64,000 nucleotides of DNA, taken from Amycolatopsis circi (GTDB lineage Bacteria > Actinomycetota > Actinomycetes > Mycobacteriales > Pseudonocardiaceae). Both the position numbers and the translations under genes were made by a program. The stretch is taken from NCBI RefSeq assembly GCF_003385235.1, contig NZ_PQIA01000015.1, forward strand, positions 30,963 through 94,962, given 5' to 3'. Below the pieces are notes generated by a model. The model worked only from the letters and a program-made list of their open reading frames with translations, was not told where the DNA came from and did not search any database. Positions 40,551 to 50,552 of the stretch are shown here, piece by piece; position 1 is the stretch's first letter, and each line of letters opens with the position of its first letter.

Positions 40551-43500
40551 ATGGTGCGCTGGGCGGGTGGGAGCGGAAAAGCGGTCCGGCGGTTAGCCGT
40601 GCAGGTTCTCGTGACCGCGGTCGCCGTGTCGGGCGTGGTCGTAGGCGGTGCGGCTCCCGCGTCGGCGCAGACGTGGCCGGTGGAAGGCGAGCAAAGTCCG
40701 TCCGCTTTCGACTGCGACCATCTTTATTACAGCAATTTCCGCTCGGGCATGCAGTTCCGCACCGACGCGGCCGGGGACGCCGAGATCCAGAACACCGTGA
40801 TCAGCAAACGGGCGGGCAGCGGCCTGCCGGATTACTGGTCGACCGATATGGCGCTCGGCAAGGATCCCGACACCGGCCGTCCCGCGGCGTTCTATTCCAG
40901 TTACACGAGCGCGAACCGGAAGCTGTACAAACACGTTTCCGGGACCGACTCGGTCACCGACGAGATCGCGGCCGGCCAGACCCGCGACCTGCCCGCCGGG
41001 GTCAACTGGGGCGGGACCGCCGCGGACCCGAACACGGGAATGCTCTTCGGCGCGCAGAACGGCGGCGCGCCGAAGCTGTTCGGGATGAACCTGTCGACCG
41101 GCGCGACGACAGTCTGGACCAGGGGTTCGAACCTGACGCCGGTGCCGTCGAACGATCCCGTCTTCCTCGGCGGCTCCCTGGTGCCCGACCTGTTCGTGGA
41201 CGCCGACGGCGGCGCGTACTACGGCATTTCCTACGGCGGCTCGACCTATGTCTACCGGCTCGACCCGGCGACCGGGACCACGACGCGGGCGGTGCGCGTC
41301 GTCGGGCCGGGATCGAACAACGGGTTCAACAACTACGGAATGGCCTACTTCCACGGTTCGATCTACCTGGGCTACTACGGCGGCGCACTGTACAAAGTGG
41401 ACCCGCGTACCGGCGCGTCGACGCTGGTGCCGGGCGGCAACGCCCAGGACAACCAGGTAGGCCGGATCACGTCCGAATCCGGCGGCTCGTGGCCGATCAC
41501 CGACCTGGCGAGCTGCTCGATCGCGCCGAACCTGACCTCCCGTCTCGTGGTGCGCAAGACCGCCAGCGAGCAGACCGCGAAGCCGGGGGACACCGTGCGG
41601 TACACGGTGACGATCACCAACGAGGGCGACGCTCCCGCCCCGGCCGCCCGGCTCACCGACGATCTGAGCGCGGTCCTCGACGACGCCGCGTACAACAACG
41701 ACGCGGCCACCACGACCGGCGGCTCGCCGACGCCGACCCAGCCGGGTTACGACGGCCGGAAGCTGACGTGGACGGGCGCGATCGCGCCGGGCGACACCGT
41801 CACCATGGCGTACTCGGTGACGGTGGGAAAGCCGCCCGGCGGGGACAAGAAGCTGACGAACGTCGTGACGGTCCCGGAAAGCAACTGCGCTGAGCCGTCG
41901 AAAGATCCGGCGTGTTCGACGGTCGTGCCGATCGCCACGCTGAAAATCGCGAAGCATGCCTCGCCCGCCAACCCGAGTCCGGGGAGCGTCGTCTCGTACA
42001 CGGTCACCGTGACCAACGACGGCAAGGCCGATTGGAACGGGGCACGGGTCACCGACGACCTGACTGACGTCCTCGACGATGCCACGTACAACAACGACGC
42101 CCGCGCAACCGGATCCGGCACGGTTGCCTACGACGAACCCGGACGGGCGCTGCGCTGGACCGGTGACGTCGCGGTGGGCGCGACGGTCACCATTACGTAC
42201 ACGGTGACGGTCGGCGATCCGCCGCGCGGAAACCGTCGGCTGGTCAACCGGGTAGTCGGCCCGGACGGCTCGAACTGCGGCCCGGACCCCGCGTGCACCA
42301 CGGACGAACCGATTTCCGGCTTGGTGATCCGGAAATCGGCCTCGCCCGCCGCCGCGAAACCGGGCGACACCGTCACGTACACGATCACGGCCGAGAACAT
42401 CGGCGGCGCGACGGCGTCCGCGGTCCACCTGACCGACGACCTCACTGGCGTGGTCGACGACGCTGCCTACAACAACAATGCCGCCGCCACCATCAACGGC
42501 ACTCTCACGCCGAGTCAGCCGGGATACGACCCGAACACGGCGAAACTGACGTGGACCGGCGACATTCCCGCCTCCCAGACCGTCACGATCCGCTACACGG
42601 TCACCGTGTATTCGCCGCCCCGCGGAGACCACAACCTGCGCAACACCGTGACCGGCCCGGAGGGATCGAACTGCGCGCCGGACAGCACGGACTGCGCCAC
42701 CGAAACCCCGGTCGGCGCACTCGAAATCAAGAAGACCGCGGACAAGACCGACGCGAAACCCGGCGAGCGCGTCAGCTACACCGTGACCGTGCGCAACATC
42801 GGCGAGGCCGCCTATCCGGGAGCAACGTTCACCGACGACCTCTCTGGCGTCCTCGACGACGCGACCTGGAACAACGACGCGACAGCCACGTCAGGCACCA
42901 CGTCCTTCGCCGCCCCGCGATTGCACTGGACGGGCGACGTTCCGGCCGGCGCCACCGTGACCGTGCGCTATTCCGTCACCGTCGGCACCCCGCCCGCTGG
43001 CGACAAGCACCTGCGCAACCTTGTCACCGGACCGGACGGTTCGACCTGCCCGCCCGGCAACACCGACCCGGACTGCGGAACGGACACCGGCATCGGCGCT
43101 CTCGAATTGTCGAAGACCGCGTCGCCCGCGACCGCGCAGCCCGGCGACAAGGTCACGTACACAGTGACGGCCCGAAACCCGGGCACCGCAACCTATCGAG
43201 GCGCGCGGTTCACCGACGACCTGAGCCGCGTCCTGGACGACGCGACCTACAACCACGACGCCGCCGCCACGTCGGGCACGGTCGACTACGCCGAACCCAC
43301 CCTGACCTGGACCGCCGACCTGCCCGCGGGCGCGACCGCGACGATCACCTACTCGGTCGCCGTCAGCTCCGCGCAGACCGGCGACAGCGAACTCCGCAAC
43401 GCGATCACCGGCCCGCCCGACTCCAGCTGCCCGCCCGGCAACACCGAGCCGGACTGCAACCCGGTGACCCCAGTCGCCCGCCTGCACCTCAAGAAGACCA

Positions 43501-45140
43501 CGACTCCGTCGGATCCACGGCCCGGCGACACCGTCACCTACACCGTCCTGGTGGCCAATGACGGCAAGGCCGCCTACCACGGCGCGACCTTCACCGACGA
43601 CCTGACCGGCGTCCTCGACGACGCGACTTACCACAACGACGCGCGCGCGACCAGCGGCACAATCGCTTACACCGCACCGAAACTGACCTGGAATGGCGAC
43701 GTCGAAGCCGGTACGACTGTGACGGTCACCTACACCGTCACCGTGCACAATCCGCCGAGCGGCGACAGGAAACTCGTCAACGCGGTCACCGGCGACGGCA
43801 ACTGCCCTCCCGGCGGCCACGATCCGGACTGCGGGACTGTCACCCCGTTGCCAGCTCTGAAGATCACGAAGAGCGCGACGCCGGCGGAGATCAAGACCGG
43901 CGACCGGGTCAACTACACGATCACCGTCAAGAACGTCGGTGAGGCGGACTACCGGGAGGCGTCCTTCACCGACAACCTCGCGGGCGTGCTGGACGACGCG
44001 ACCTACAACGGTGACGCCAAGGCGGACACTGGAACCGTCGCTGTCGCGCCGCCGAATCTGACGTGGACCGGGGACTTGGCCAAGGGGGCGACCGCGACCA
44101 TCACGTATTCCGTCACCGTCACCAACGCCGGTGACCACCGGCTCGTCAACACCGTCACCGGGAGCGGCTCGAACTGCCCGGAGGGCTCGACAGATCCGGA
44201 CTGCCGCGTCGTGCTGCCGAAGCCGCACCTGCGGATCGCCAAGACCGCCGACCCGGCGATCGCCAAGCCTGGCGGCAAGGTCAGCTACACGGTGACCGTG
44301 CGCAATATCGGCGAAGCACCGCAACCGGATGCGTCTTTCACGGACGATCTGTCCGGAGTCCTGGACGATGCCGCCTACAACGGAGATGCCAAGGCGACCG
44401 CCGGAACCGTCCGCTACGACAGCCTGCGTCTGCAGTGGACCGGCCCGGTCGCGGCAGGCGCGGAGGTCACCATCACGTACTCGGTGACCGTCGGGGATCC
44501 GCCGCGCGGCGACAAGATCCTGCGCAATGCCGTCACGAGCCCGGACGACACGAACTGCCTGTCGCGAGACCCGGCTTGCGGCACCGAAACCCCGGTGCGC
44601 GCCATGACCGTCACCAAACGCGCGGGCGCGGCGACGGCGAAGCCGGGGGAGAAGATCACCTACACCGTCGACCTCGTCAACACCGGCACTGCGGGCTACC
44701 CGGACGCGGCGTTCTTCGATGATCTCTCCGACGTTCTGGACGACGCCACCTACAACCAGGACGCCAAAGCCACCAGCGGAACCGTCGAGCAGACCGGCTC
44801 GCGGCTGACCTGGCACGGGACGCTGGCGGTCGGCCAGACCGTCACGGTCACGTACTCGATCACCGTCAAACCCGAAGCCACTGCCGGGAGTCACCTGCGC
44901 AACGTCGTGGTGTCGCCGAATCCGGGCACCAACTGCGTCACCGGGACCGAACCAGGCTGTTCCACGGACACTCCGGTAACTCCGCCGACCCCGGGGATAC
45001 CGCCGACTGGTCCGCCGGGCACACCGCCGCTGGCCTCGACCGGCACACCGCTGCTGGACCTCTTGTTCGGCTCGCTGTTCACCTTGCTCAGCGGTTTCGT
45101 GTTGCTGGTGGCCGCACGGCGACGCAGGCTGCGACGCTGA
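40551..45140 (+). CDS. Very large secreted DUF11-repeat wall protein with LAXTG sorting signal
   Basis: The 1529-residue protein has a signal peptide (RRLAVQVLVTAVAVSGVVVG to ASAQ), an N-terminal beta-propeller-like region (residues about 45-325, DUF6923 type), nine DUF11 repeats of about 125 residues (residues about 327-1478), a Pro-rich linker, and a C-terminal LASTG motif followed by a hydrophobic helix and basic tail (AARRRRLRR). The LAXTG form suits class E sortases of actinomycetes. Repeats contain FTDDLSGVLDDATYNNDA and YTVTVGDPPRGDK-like stretches and a conserved Cys pair (SNC...DPxC). It probably builds a rigid surface fibre for adhesion. Confidence 0.9.
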   Translation: MVRWAGGSGKAVRRLAVQVLVTAVAVSGVVVGGAAPASAQTWPVEGEQSPSAFDCDHLYYSNFRSGMQFRTDAAGDAEIQNTVISKRAGSGLPDYWSTDMALGKDPDTGRPAAFYSSYTSANRKLYKHVSGTDSVTDEIAAGQTRDLPAGVNWGGTAADPNTGMLFGAQNGGAPKLFGMNLSTGATTVWTRGSNLTPVPSNDPVFLGGSLVPDLFVDADGGAYYGISYGGSTYVYRLDPATGTTTRAVRVVGPGSNNGFNNYGMAYFHGSIYLGYYGGALYKVDPRTGASTLVPGGNAQDNQVGRITSESGGSWPITDLASCSIAPNLTSRLVVRKTASEQTAKPGDTVRYTVTITNEGDAPAPAARLTDDLSAVLDDAAYNNDAATTTGGSPTPTQPGYDGRKLTWTGAIAPGDTVTMAYSVTVGKPPGGDKKLTNVVTVPESNCAEPSKDPACSTVVPIATLKIAKHASPANPSPGSVVSYTVTVTNDGKADWNGARVTDDLTDVLDDATYNNDARATGSGTVAYDEPGRALRWTGDVAVGATVTITYTVTVGDPPRGNRRLVNRVVGPDGSNCGPDPACTTDEPISGLVIRKSASPAAAKPGDTVTYTITAENIGGATASAVHLTDDLTGVVDDAAYNNNAAATINGTLTPSQPGYDPNTAKLTWTGDIPASQTVTIRYTVTVYSPPRGDHNLRNTVTGPEGSNCAPDSTDCATETPVGALEIKKTADKTDAKPGERVSYTVTVRNIGEAAYPGATFTDDLSGVLDDATWNNDATATSGTTSFAAPRLHWTGDVPAGATVTVRYSVTVGTPPAGDKHLRNLVTGPDGSTCPPGNTDPDCGTDTGIGALELSKTASPATAQPGDKVTYTVTARNPGTATYRGARFTDDLSRVLDDATYNHDAAATSGTVDYAEPTLTWTADLPAGATATITYSVAVSSAQTGDSELRNAITGPPDSSCPPGNTEPDCNPVTPVARLHLKKTTTPSDPRPGDTVTYTVLVANDGKAAYHGATFTDDLTGVLDDATYHNDARATSGTIAYTAPKLTWNGDVEAGTTVTVTYTVTVHNPPSGDRKLVNAVTGDGNCPPGGHDPDCGTVTPLPALKITKSATPAEIKTGDRVNYTITVKNVGEADYREASFTDNLAGVLDDATYNGDAKADTGTVAVAPPNLTWTGDLAKGATATITYSVTVTNAGDHRLVNTVTGSGSNCPEGSTDPDCRVVLPKPHLRIAKTADPAIAKPGGKVSYTVTVRNIGEAPQPDASFTDDLSGVLDDAAYNGDAKATAGTVRYDSLRLQWTGPVAAGAEVTITYSVTVGDPPRGDKILRNAVTSPDDTNCLSRDPACGTETPVRAMTVTKRAGAATAKPGEKITYTVDLVNTGTAGYPDAAFFDDLSDVLDDATYNQDAKATSGTVEQTGSRLTWHGTLAVGQTVTVTYSITVKPEATAGSHLRNVVVSPNPGTNCVTGTEPGCSTDTPVTPPTPGIPPTGPPGTPPLASTGTPLLDLLFGSLFTLLSGFVLLVAARRRRLRR
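41530..44984 (+). repeat. Nine tandem DUF11-coding units of about 375 bp
   Basis: The units begin with codons for L-x-(I/V)-x-K-(T/S)-A and end with the DPxC Cys motif. The DNA is moderately diverged between units, with no two identical, suggesting old duplications rather than recent slippage. Confidence 0.85.
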
Positions 45141-45184
45141 AAATCGCTGGCGGACCCGGGCGCGGAGCAGGCAGGGTCCCGGGC

Positions 45185-45730
45185 GTGACGATCTTCGTGG
45201 TGACCGGCATCCAAGCGGCCGGCAAGTCGACGGTGGCGCAGGCGCTCGCCGAGCGGTTGCCGAAATCCGTGCACGTGCGCGGTGACGCGTTCCGGCGGAT
45301 GGTGGTCAACGGCCGGGTCGAAATGGGTCCGGCCGAGCCGCCCGCCGAGGCGATCCGGCAGCTTCGGCTGCGGTACGCGCTCGCGGCTCAGGTCGCGGAC
45401 GGATACGCCGACGCCGGATTCACCGTGGTGCTGCAAGACATCGTGCTCGGCGAACACCTGACCGAAATGGTTGAGGCGCTTCGCGCGCGGCCCTGTTGCG
45501 TCGTGGTTCTCGCGCCGAGCGCCGAGGTGGTGGCGCAGCGCGACGCGGCTCGGCAGGCGGCGCGGGGGAAGGTCGCGTACCAGCCGGGCGACACCGGCAT
45601 CGCCGCGCTGGACGCGTACCTCCGCGAAGAGACCTCGCGGATCGGGCTGTGGCTGGACACTTCGGAGCTGACCGTCGAGGAGACAGTCGACGAGATCCTT
45701 GCCCGGGCCGAAACCGACGCGGCGGTCTGA
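45185..45730 (+). CDS. P-loop kinase/phosphotransferase
   Basis: The 181-residue protein starts with GTG and has Walker A GIQAAGKST, HVRGDAFRRMVVNGR and VVLQDIVLGEHLTE, resembling the chloramphenicol-phosphotransferase-like/gluconokinase-type P-loop family that phosphorylates small molecules. The acidic GDAF pair fits a substrate-facing site. The target is unknown; aminoglycoside- or antibiotic-directed activity is possible but not shown. Confidence 0.78.
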   Translation: MTIFVVTGIQAAGKSTVAQALAERLPKSVHVRGDAFRRMVVNGRVEMGPAEPPAEAIRQLRLRYALAAQVADGYADAGFTVVLQDIVLGEHLTEMVEALRARPCCVVVLAPSAEVVAQRDAARQAARGKVAYQPGDTGIAALDAYLREETSRIGLWLDTSELTVEETVDEILARAETDAAV

Positions 45731-45736
45731 CCGGCG

Positions 45737-46357
45737 TCAGTTCGGCGGCTGTTGCGGGCCTTCGCCCGGGTTGGGCTGCGGCGGCTCGGGCTGGGAGTAA
45801 CCAGGCTGTCCCGGCTGCGGGTAGCCGGGCTGCTGTTGCTGCTGGAAGTAGCCGGACTGCTGGCCGGGCTCCGGCGCGGGGTAACCGGGCTGGGGCTGGC
45901 CAGGCTGCGGATAGCCAGGCTGCGCGTAGCCGGTCTGCGGATACCCGGGCTGGCCGTAACCGGCCTGCGGGCCGAACCCCGGCTGCCCGGCCGCGGGGTA
46001 CCCGCCCGGCGCGAAACCGGGCTGCGGCGGGCGGTTGCCCTTCGCGACCGCGAGCACGACCAGCAGCCACGACAGCGCTTCGAGAACGGTGAGCGTGATG
46101 CCCACGGAGGTGAAGATCGTCGACAGCTCGGCGCTGCTCAGGTGATCCGACGCCACCCAGGACGCGACATTCGTCAGGATGAGCTGCCAGGCGAGGCTCA
46201 GCGCCGTGGCGACGAGCATGACCGCGAAGGCGGCCACCATCATCCCGGAGCCGCCGCGCGAGCGCCGGTTGATCGAGACGAACAGGCCGAACAGCCCCAC
46301 GATCAGCAGCAACGCCTGCGGGAGGACTTGGAGGATCGTGCTGGTGAGGGTCGTCAT
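45737..46357 (-). CDS. Membrane protein with Pro/Gln/Gly/Tyr-rich tail
   Basis: The 206-residue protein has about three hydrophobic helices ([59 protein letters not shown]) and then an about 90-residue low-complexity tail of QPGYPQ-type repeats. Such tails are common on actinobacterial membrane proteins and are flexible, probably cytoplasmic or surface-facing. No enzymatic motif is seen. Confidence 0.75.
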   Translation of the reverse strand: MTTLTSTILQVLPQALLLIVGLFGLFVSINRRSRGGSGMMVAAFAVMLVATALSLAWQLILTNVASWVASDHLSSAELSTIFTSVGITLTVLEALSWLLVVLAVAKGNRPPQPGFAPGGYPAAGQPGFGPQAGYGQPGYPQTGYAQPGYPQPGQPQPGYPAPEPGQQSGYFQQQQQPGYPQPGQPGYSQPEPPQPNPGEGPQQPPN

Positions 46358-46451
46358 GCCTGCTCTCCGCTCGAGGAACGTCGGGCAGATCCTAGGGGGC
46401 GGCCCCCTCCCGCGTGGCCGGTTCGCCGAAGATCCCGGTCTCGAAACGGCT

Positions 46452-47612
46452 TCAACTTCGGTGCGCGGCACGGTATCCGGCGAACCGCTCGTCGACCTCC
46501 TCGGCGGTCAGGCCGAAGTCAGCGAGGTCGTAGCGGTGCTTCGGTTTCGCGTCTCCGGTGCGGCTCCGCTCGTGCAGCGTGGTCATCGCGTCGCGCGCCT
46601 GCGGGGAGAGATCAAGATGGAAGTGCTGGTAAACGCCCTCGACGGTGCCGATCGGATCGGCGACGAAGTCCTCGTACCGGACGTCGCAGAACTGCGCCGG
46701 ATTGTGCCGCTCCCGGGCAGTCGCGAACTGTTCCGCGCCGCGCGCCCACAGATCGAGCTGGCTGCGTCCGACGACCTCGCCGCGGAAGGTGTCCGACCAG
46801 CCTTCCGAAGCCTGCTCGGTCAGGCTGCACACCGACGCGATGATGGTGCTGGGCGCGCGGTGGGTCTGCACGACCAGCGCGTCCGGGTAGACCTCCATCA
46901 GCGCGTCGAGGGCGAACAGGTGGCTCGGGTTCTTGAGCACCCAGCGGCGGCCGGCGTCGGGGAGGCCGATGAGCTGCAGGTTGCGCCGGTGCCTGCGGTA
47001 GGCGTCGGTCCAGTCCTGGCCGTCGAGCCAGCGCGAGTAGCCGGGAACGTGCGCGAGGCATTCGTACGAGACGGATTTCAGCGACTGCCGAAGCAGTTGC
47101 CAGCATTCCTCGACCTGGTCCGCCGACATGTGGTGCAGGCCCATGAACTCGGGATGTTCGACGTGGTGCTGTTCGTAGCCTGCCTGGATCGCTTGGAAGA
47201 CCGGGTTTTCCGCCCAGGTTTCGCGCGGCGGGCGCGGCTGCGGCATTTCGGTCAGCCACACTTCGAGACCTTGGTGGCCCGGGTCTTCGGTGAGCAGCCG
47301 GTGCAGCGCGGTGGTCCCCGTGCGGGGGAGGCCGGTGACGAAGATGGGCCGCTCGATGGGGACGTCGGCGTACTGCGGATTCTGTTTCCACGAAGCTTCG
47401 CTCAGCAATCGCGCGACCAATGCGCCGCGCAGGAACGCGCGATGGACTTTGTTGCCGTACGGGGTTAAATCGGCTTCGTTGGCGTAGGAATCGAGCAGGA
47501 CGCGCAGGCCTTCGAGGTGCTCGTCGCCGCCGAAATCGTCGAGGCCGGTGAGTTTCGCGGCGGACGCGTGGAGGTCTTCGACCGTGCCGACGCTGTCTCG
47601 TCCTGGATGCAT
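46452..47612 (-). CDS. Sulfotransferase family protein
   Basis: The 386-residue protein has the PAPS-binding 5'-phosphosulfate loop [20 protein letters not shown] and [20 protein letters not shown] with [16 protein letters not shown], as in actinobacterial (Stf-like) sulfotransferases. It would transfer sulfate from PAPS to a hydroxyl group of a lipid or sterol-like acceptor. The cysD and cysNC genes 3.5 kb away could supply PAPS. It is followed by an SDR and preceded on the same strand by no other gene. Confidence 0.88.
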   Translation of the reverse strand: MHPGRDSVGTVEDLHASAAKLTGLDDFGGDEHLEGLRVLLDSYANEADLTPYGNKVHRAFLRGALVARLLSEASWKQNPQYADVPIERPIFVTGLPRTGTTALHRLLTEDPGHQGLEVWLTEMPQPRPPRETWAENPVFQAIQAGYEQHHVEHPEFMGLHHMSADQVEECWQLLRQSLKSVSYECLAHVPGYSRWLDGQDWTDAYRRHRRNLQLIGLPDAGRRWVLKNPSHLFALDALMEVYPDALVVQTHRAPSTIIASVCSLTEQASEGWSDTFRGEVVGRSQLDLWARGAEQFATARERHNPAQFCDVRYEDFVADPIGTVEGVYQHFHLDLSPQARDAMTTLHERSRTGDAKPKHRYDLADFGLTAEEVDERFAGYRAAHRS

Positions 47613-47622
47613 GCTCTTCCCC

Positions 47623-48402
47623 TCAGTGATGGTATTCGCCGGCGTTCACGTCGAGGCATTGCCCGGTGACGCAGCGGGCGAGCGCGGACGCGAGGAACAC
47701 GACGGTGTCGGCGATCTCGTCCGGTTCCGGCAGGCGGCGCAGGTCGATCGTCTCCGCCGTTTCCGCGTACACCTGCTCCGCGGGCACGCCGCGTTCCTTG
47801 GCCAGGTAAGCGAAATACCACTTGAGCGAGTCGGCCCAGATGTAGCCCGGGGCCACGGAATTGACCCGGATTCCGCGCGGGCCGAGTTCCGACGCGAGGC
47901 TTTGCGCGAGCGCGAGCAGGCTCGCCTTGGCCATTTTGTACGCGCCGAAAGTGCGCCGGGAATGCCGCAGCACGGCCGAGTTGATCATCACGACCGAACC
48001 GGCGCTCTCGGCGAGCGCGGAGGTGCAGAGCCGGGTCAGCCGGAGCGCGGCGAGCACGTTGGTTTCGAATCCGGCGCGCACGGCATCGAGTTCGACTTCG
48101 GCGAGGTCAGTGATCGGCGGGATGGCGAAAGCGTTGTTCACCAAGGTGTCCAGCCGCCCGAACTCGCTCAGCGCGGTCTCGACGAGCTTGGTCGCCGAGG
48201 CGTCGTCGGTGATGTCGGTGGGCACCGAGACGGCGCGACGGCCGAGCGCTTCGACCTCGGTTTTGACTTCGGCGAGCCGGGATTCGGTGCGGGCCGCGAG
48301 GACCACGTCGGCCCCGGCCGCGGCGGAGCGCAGCGCGATGGAGCGGCCCAGTCCCGGGCCGATTCCGGAGACGAGAACGACTTTGCCGGTGAGGAGGTCC
48401 AT
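47623..48402 (-). CDS. Short-chain dehydrogenase/reductase
   Basis: The 259-residue SDR has GKVVLVSGIGPGLGRSIALR (variant TGxxxGxG, here SGIGPGLG), NNAFAIPP (NNAG-like), the catalytic Ser of MINSAVLRHS and YKMAK (YxxxK). It oxidises or reduces a hydroxyl on a small molecule using NAD(P). It is clustered with the sulfotransferase and DUF1214 genes, in an arrangement seen in steroid-related clusters. Confidence 0.9.
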   Translation of the reverse strand: MDLLTGKVVLVSGIGPGLGRSIALRSAAAGADVVLAARTESRLAEVKTEVEALGRRAVSVPTDITDDASATKLVETALSEFGRLDTLVNNAFAIPPITDLAEVELDAVRAGFETNVLAALRLTRLCTSALAESAGSVVMINSAVLRHSRRTFGAYKMAKASLLALAQSLASELGPRGIRVNSVAPGYIWADSLKWYFAYLAKERGVPAEQVYAETAETIDLRRLPEPDEIADTVVFLASALARCVTGQCLDVNAGEYHH

Positions 48403-48406
48403 GAAG

Positions 48407-49576
48407 TCAGCCCAGCATCCTGGCCGCGACCGCGGCCTGTCGCGCGGCGATCCGCTCTGCCCATTCCTCGGGCGTCACACGGGCCTCCTTGCGGAACGGC
48501 AGCCGGTCGGCGAGTTCGCCGAACTTCACGACCTCGACCTCCGGACCGTCCTTTACGGTCAGTTCCCGGGCCAGCCGCTGCCAGCGGATCTGGACGTAGC
48601 CGCGGTCGTGCCCGGTGCGTTCGAGCCAGTTCGCGACGCCGGGGTCGCGTTCGCTGACCACGAACCGCATCTTGCCGTCCGGGTCGACCCGGGCCTGGTC
48701 GGCGGTGAGGCTGGTCTGGTGGTTCAGGTAGTCCAGCGAGACGTACCACGGGCTGCCGAGCTGGATGCCCTGGTACGGCGCGTCCGAACGGGGCACGGTG
48801 ACGATCATGACCTCGTCGTCGGCGAGTTCGTAATGCCCGGCCGAGGAGTACTGCGTGGGCAGGCCGCCGGGCGTGCTGCGCGGTTCGGTCATCGTGTTCA
48901 CCGGCAGGTTCAAGTAGAACCACTTGGGGAAGGCGAGGAACGTCCGGATCCGGCTGAGCAGGATCTTCCCGGTGACGCCGTAGCGTTTCTCCATCGCGGT
49001 CCGCGACAGCGCGGGCGGCGCCTGGCCGGTGGTGTCGGCGCAGCGGAGCTGGATCGTGCCGCGCTGTTCGGTCGCCCAGTCGCTGTAGACCTCGCGCACG
49101 ACGAGCATCGACGAACCCGGGCCGAGGACGAAATAACCGGGCTCGGGGTCGGGTTTCGCCGGGCCGAAGCGGATCTCGAAGGAACCGTCAGCGGCGATGG
49201 GGATGTCGCGGTCGTCGAACGCCGTCATGCTGTCGGGCACCTCGACCGGCGTGTAGTCGCCGTTGAGGATCTGGAAGCTGAGGTCGGCGGTGGTGCCGCG
49301 GGTTCCGGTGACGACGTACTCGCGGTCCTCGCGGATGTTCGCGTTGAAATACAGGGTGTCCGGGTTGTCCAGGCCCATCTTCGTGTACGGGCCGGTGGAC
49401 AGGGTGAAGTACGGGAAGTCGCGGTCGTAGGCCCACGCCGTCTGGACCGAGGCCCGGATGCTGCCCGCGAGGTAGTCGTAGCCCTCGACCAGGTCCTGTT
49501 CGGTCCGGACGTGCGGCGCCTCGGCGATGATCTTTTCGGCTTCGGCGATCGCGCCGGCGAGCGGTTCGGTCAGCAC
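48407..49576 (-). CDS. DUF1214-domain protein
   Basis: The GTG at 49576 follows GAGGAG by 6 bases and gives 389 residues. The centre and C-terminal parts have the DUF1254/1214-like beta-rich fold (SVQTAWAYDRDFPYFTLSTG, TLYFNANIREDREYVVTGTR, YELADDEVMIVTVPRSDAPY, QIRWQRLARELT). No signal peptide is seen. Its role is not known; such proteins occur in steroid, lipid and ether degradation clusters. It is divergent from the IclR gene and carries a KstR-like box in its promoter. Confidence 0.8.
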   Translation of the reverse strand: MLTEPLAGAIAEAEKIIAEAPHVRTEQDLVEGYDYLAGSIRASVQTAWAYDRDFPYFTLSTGPYTKMGLDNPDTLYFNANIREDREYVVTGTRGTTADLSFQILNGDYTPVEVPDSMTAFDDRDIPIAADGSFEIRFGPAKPDPEPGYFVLGPGSSMLVVREVYSDWATEQRGTIQLRCADTTGQAPPALSRTAMEKRYGVTGKILLSRIRTFLAFPKWFYLNLPVNTMTEPRSTPGGLPTQYSSAGHYELADDEVMIVTVPRSDAPYQGIQLGSPWYVSLDYLNHQTSLTADQARVDPDGKMRFVVSERDPGVANWLERTGHDRGYVQIRWQRLARELTVKDGPEVEVVKFGELADRLPFRKEARVTPEEWAERIAARQAAVAARMLG

Positions 49577-49638
49577 CGGAGACTCCTCACACTGGTCCAA
49601 CTCTGTACCGGGGTGGTACGTTCGGTGTCGGTTGAGAC

Positions 49639-49652
49639 TAGAACGCGTTCTA
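49639..49652. promoter_or_regulatory. KstR-like operator (TAGAACGCGTTCTA)
   Basis: Perfect 14-bp palindrome matching the AGAAC-NN-GTTCT core known for KstR-type TetR repressors of sterol catabolism, placed between the DUF1214 gene and the IclR gene, 25 bases from the IclR start. The repressor is not encoded in this window. Confidence 0.55.
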
Positions 49653-49663
49653 AGGACGGGTCA

Positions 49664-50551
49664 ATGGCGGTTGCCCGGCGCTCGCCGCCGACGCAGCGGG
49701 TCGTGCGGCTGCTGGACTATTTCGCGGCCCGGCCGGGCCAGCGGTTCGGGCTTTCCGCGCTGGCCCGCGAACTGGACCTGAGCAAGCCGACCTGCCTCGG
49801 CATCCTGACCGAGCTGACCGCGAGCGGGTACGTGGTCCGCGATCCCCGCTCGACGACCTATCGCCTGGGGCCGGCGATGATCGCGGCCGGGCGCGCGGCC
49901 TCCGAGGGTTTCGGCGCCAGCGAAATCGCCCGTACGCACCTGGAAGAACTCAGCGCCCGCTATCAGGCGACGTGCACCGCGTCGGCCGTGGTCGACGGGC
50001 GGATCCTGATGCTGCAGAGCGCCGGTCCGGGCAAGGTGCGGCTCGGCGAGACGTATCCGTTCGCACCGCCCGTCGGGCTGATGTACGTGCTGTGGGACGC
50101 GGAGTCCGCCTTCGACGACTGGCTGGCCACGCCGCCCGCGGTGCCGGTGCGGCTGGACGAGGCGTACCTGCGACGCGTGGTCGCCGAGTGCCGGGAGCAC
50201 GGATATCTGGTGGAAAGCCTGACGTCAGCGGGCCGTCGGCTGTACACGCTGATGGCGGGCGTGGCGGCTGGCGACCTGCCGCCGGAAGTGCGCGGGCTGG
50301 TCGGCGAGCTGGTGTCGAGCCTGGGGGAGCGGGTGTATCTCGGCGCTGACCTCGAACCGCGGAAGAAGCACGCGGTGAGCCTGCTGGCCGCGCCGACCTT
50401 CGACGCGTCGGGGCGGCAGGAACTGGTGCTGACACTCTCAGTGGGCGAACCGATCACCGGCGCGGAAATCGCTCGCCGGGGCGCGGCGTTGGCCGCGGTC
50501 GCGGATGCGGTGACGGCGGAGACGGGCGGGGTTCGTCCTGGCCAGGCTTGA
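49664..50551 (+). CDS. IclR-family transcriptional regulator
   Basis: The 295-residue protein starts at ATG 49664 and has an N-terminal winged helix (TQRVVRLLDYFAARPGQRFG, LSALARELDLSKPTCLGILT, GYVVRDPRSTTYRLGPAMIA) and an IclR ligand domain (TASAVVDGRILMLQSAGPGK, RLGETYPFAPPVGLMYVLWD). It is divergent from the sulfotransferase-SDR-DUF1214 operon, its likely target, and ends two bases before copy 4 of the palindromic repeat. Confidence 0.92.
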   Translation: MAVARRSPPTQRVVRLLDYFAARPGQRFGLSALARELDLSKPTCLGILTELTASGYVVRDPRSTTYRLGPAMIAAGRAASEGFGASEIARTHLEELSARYQATCTASAVVDGRILMLQSAGPGKVRLGETYPFAPPVGLMYVLWDAESAFDDWLATPPAVPVRLDEAYLRRVVAECREHGYLVESLTSAGRRLYTLMAGVAAGDLPPEVRGLVGELVSSLGERVYLGADLEPRKKHAVSLLAAPTFDASGRQELVLTLSVGEPITGAEIARRGAALAAVADAVTAETGGVRPGQA

Positions 50552-50552
50552 C

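Noticed and set aside
40593..44894. Long antisense frames opposite the DUF11 protein
   Set aside because: They mirror the repeat structure of the true gene and show no signal peptide or domain.
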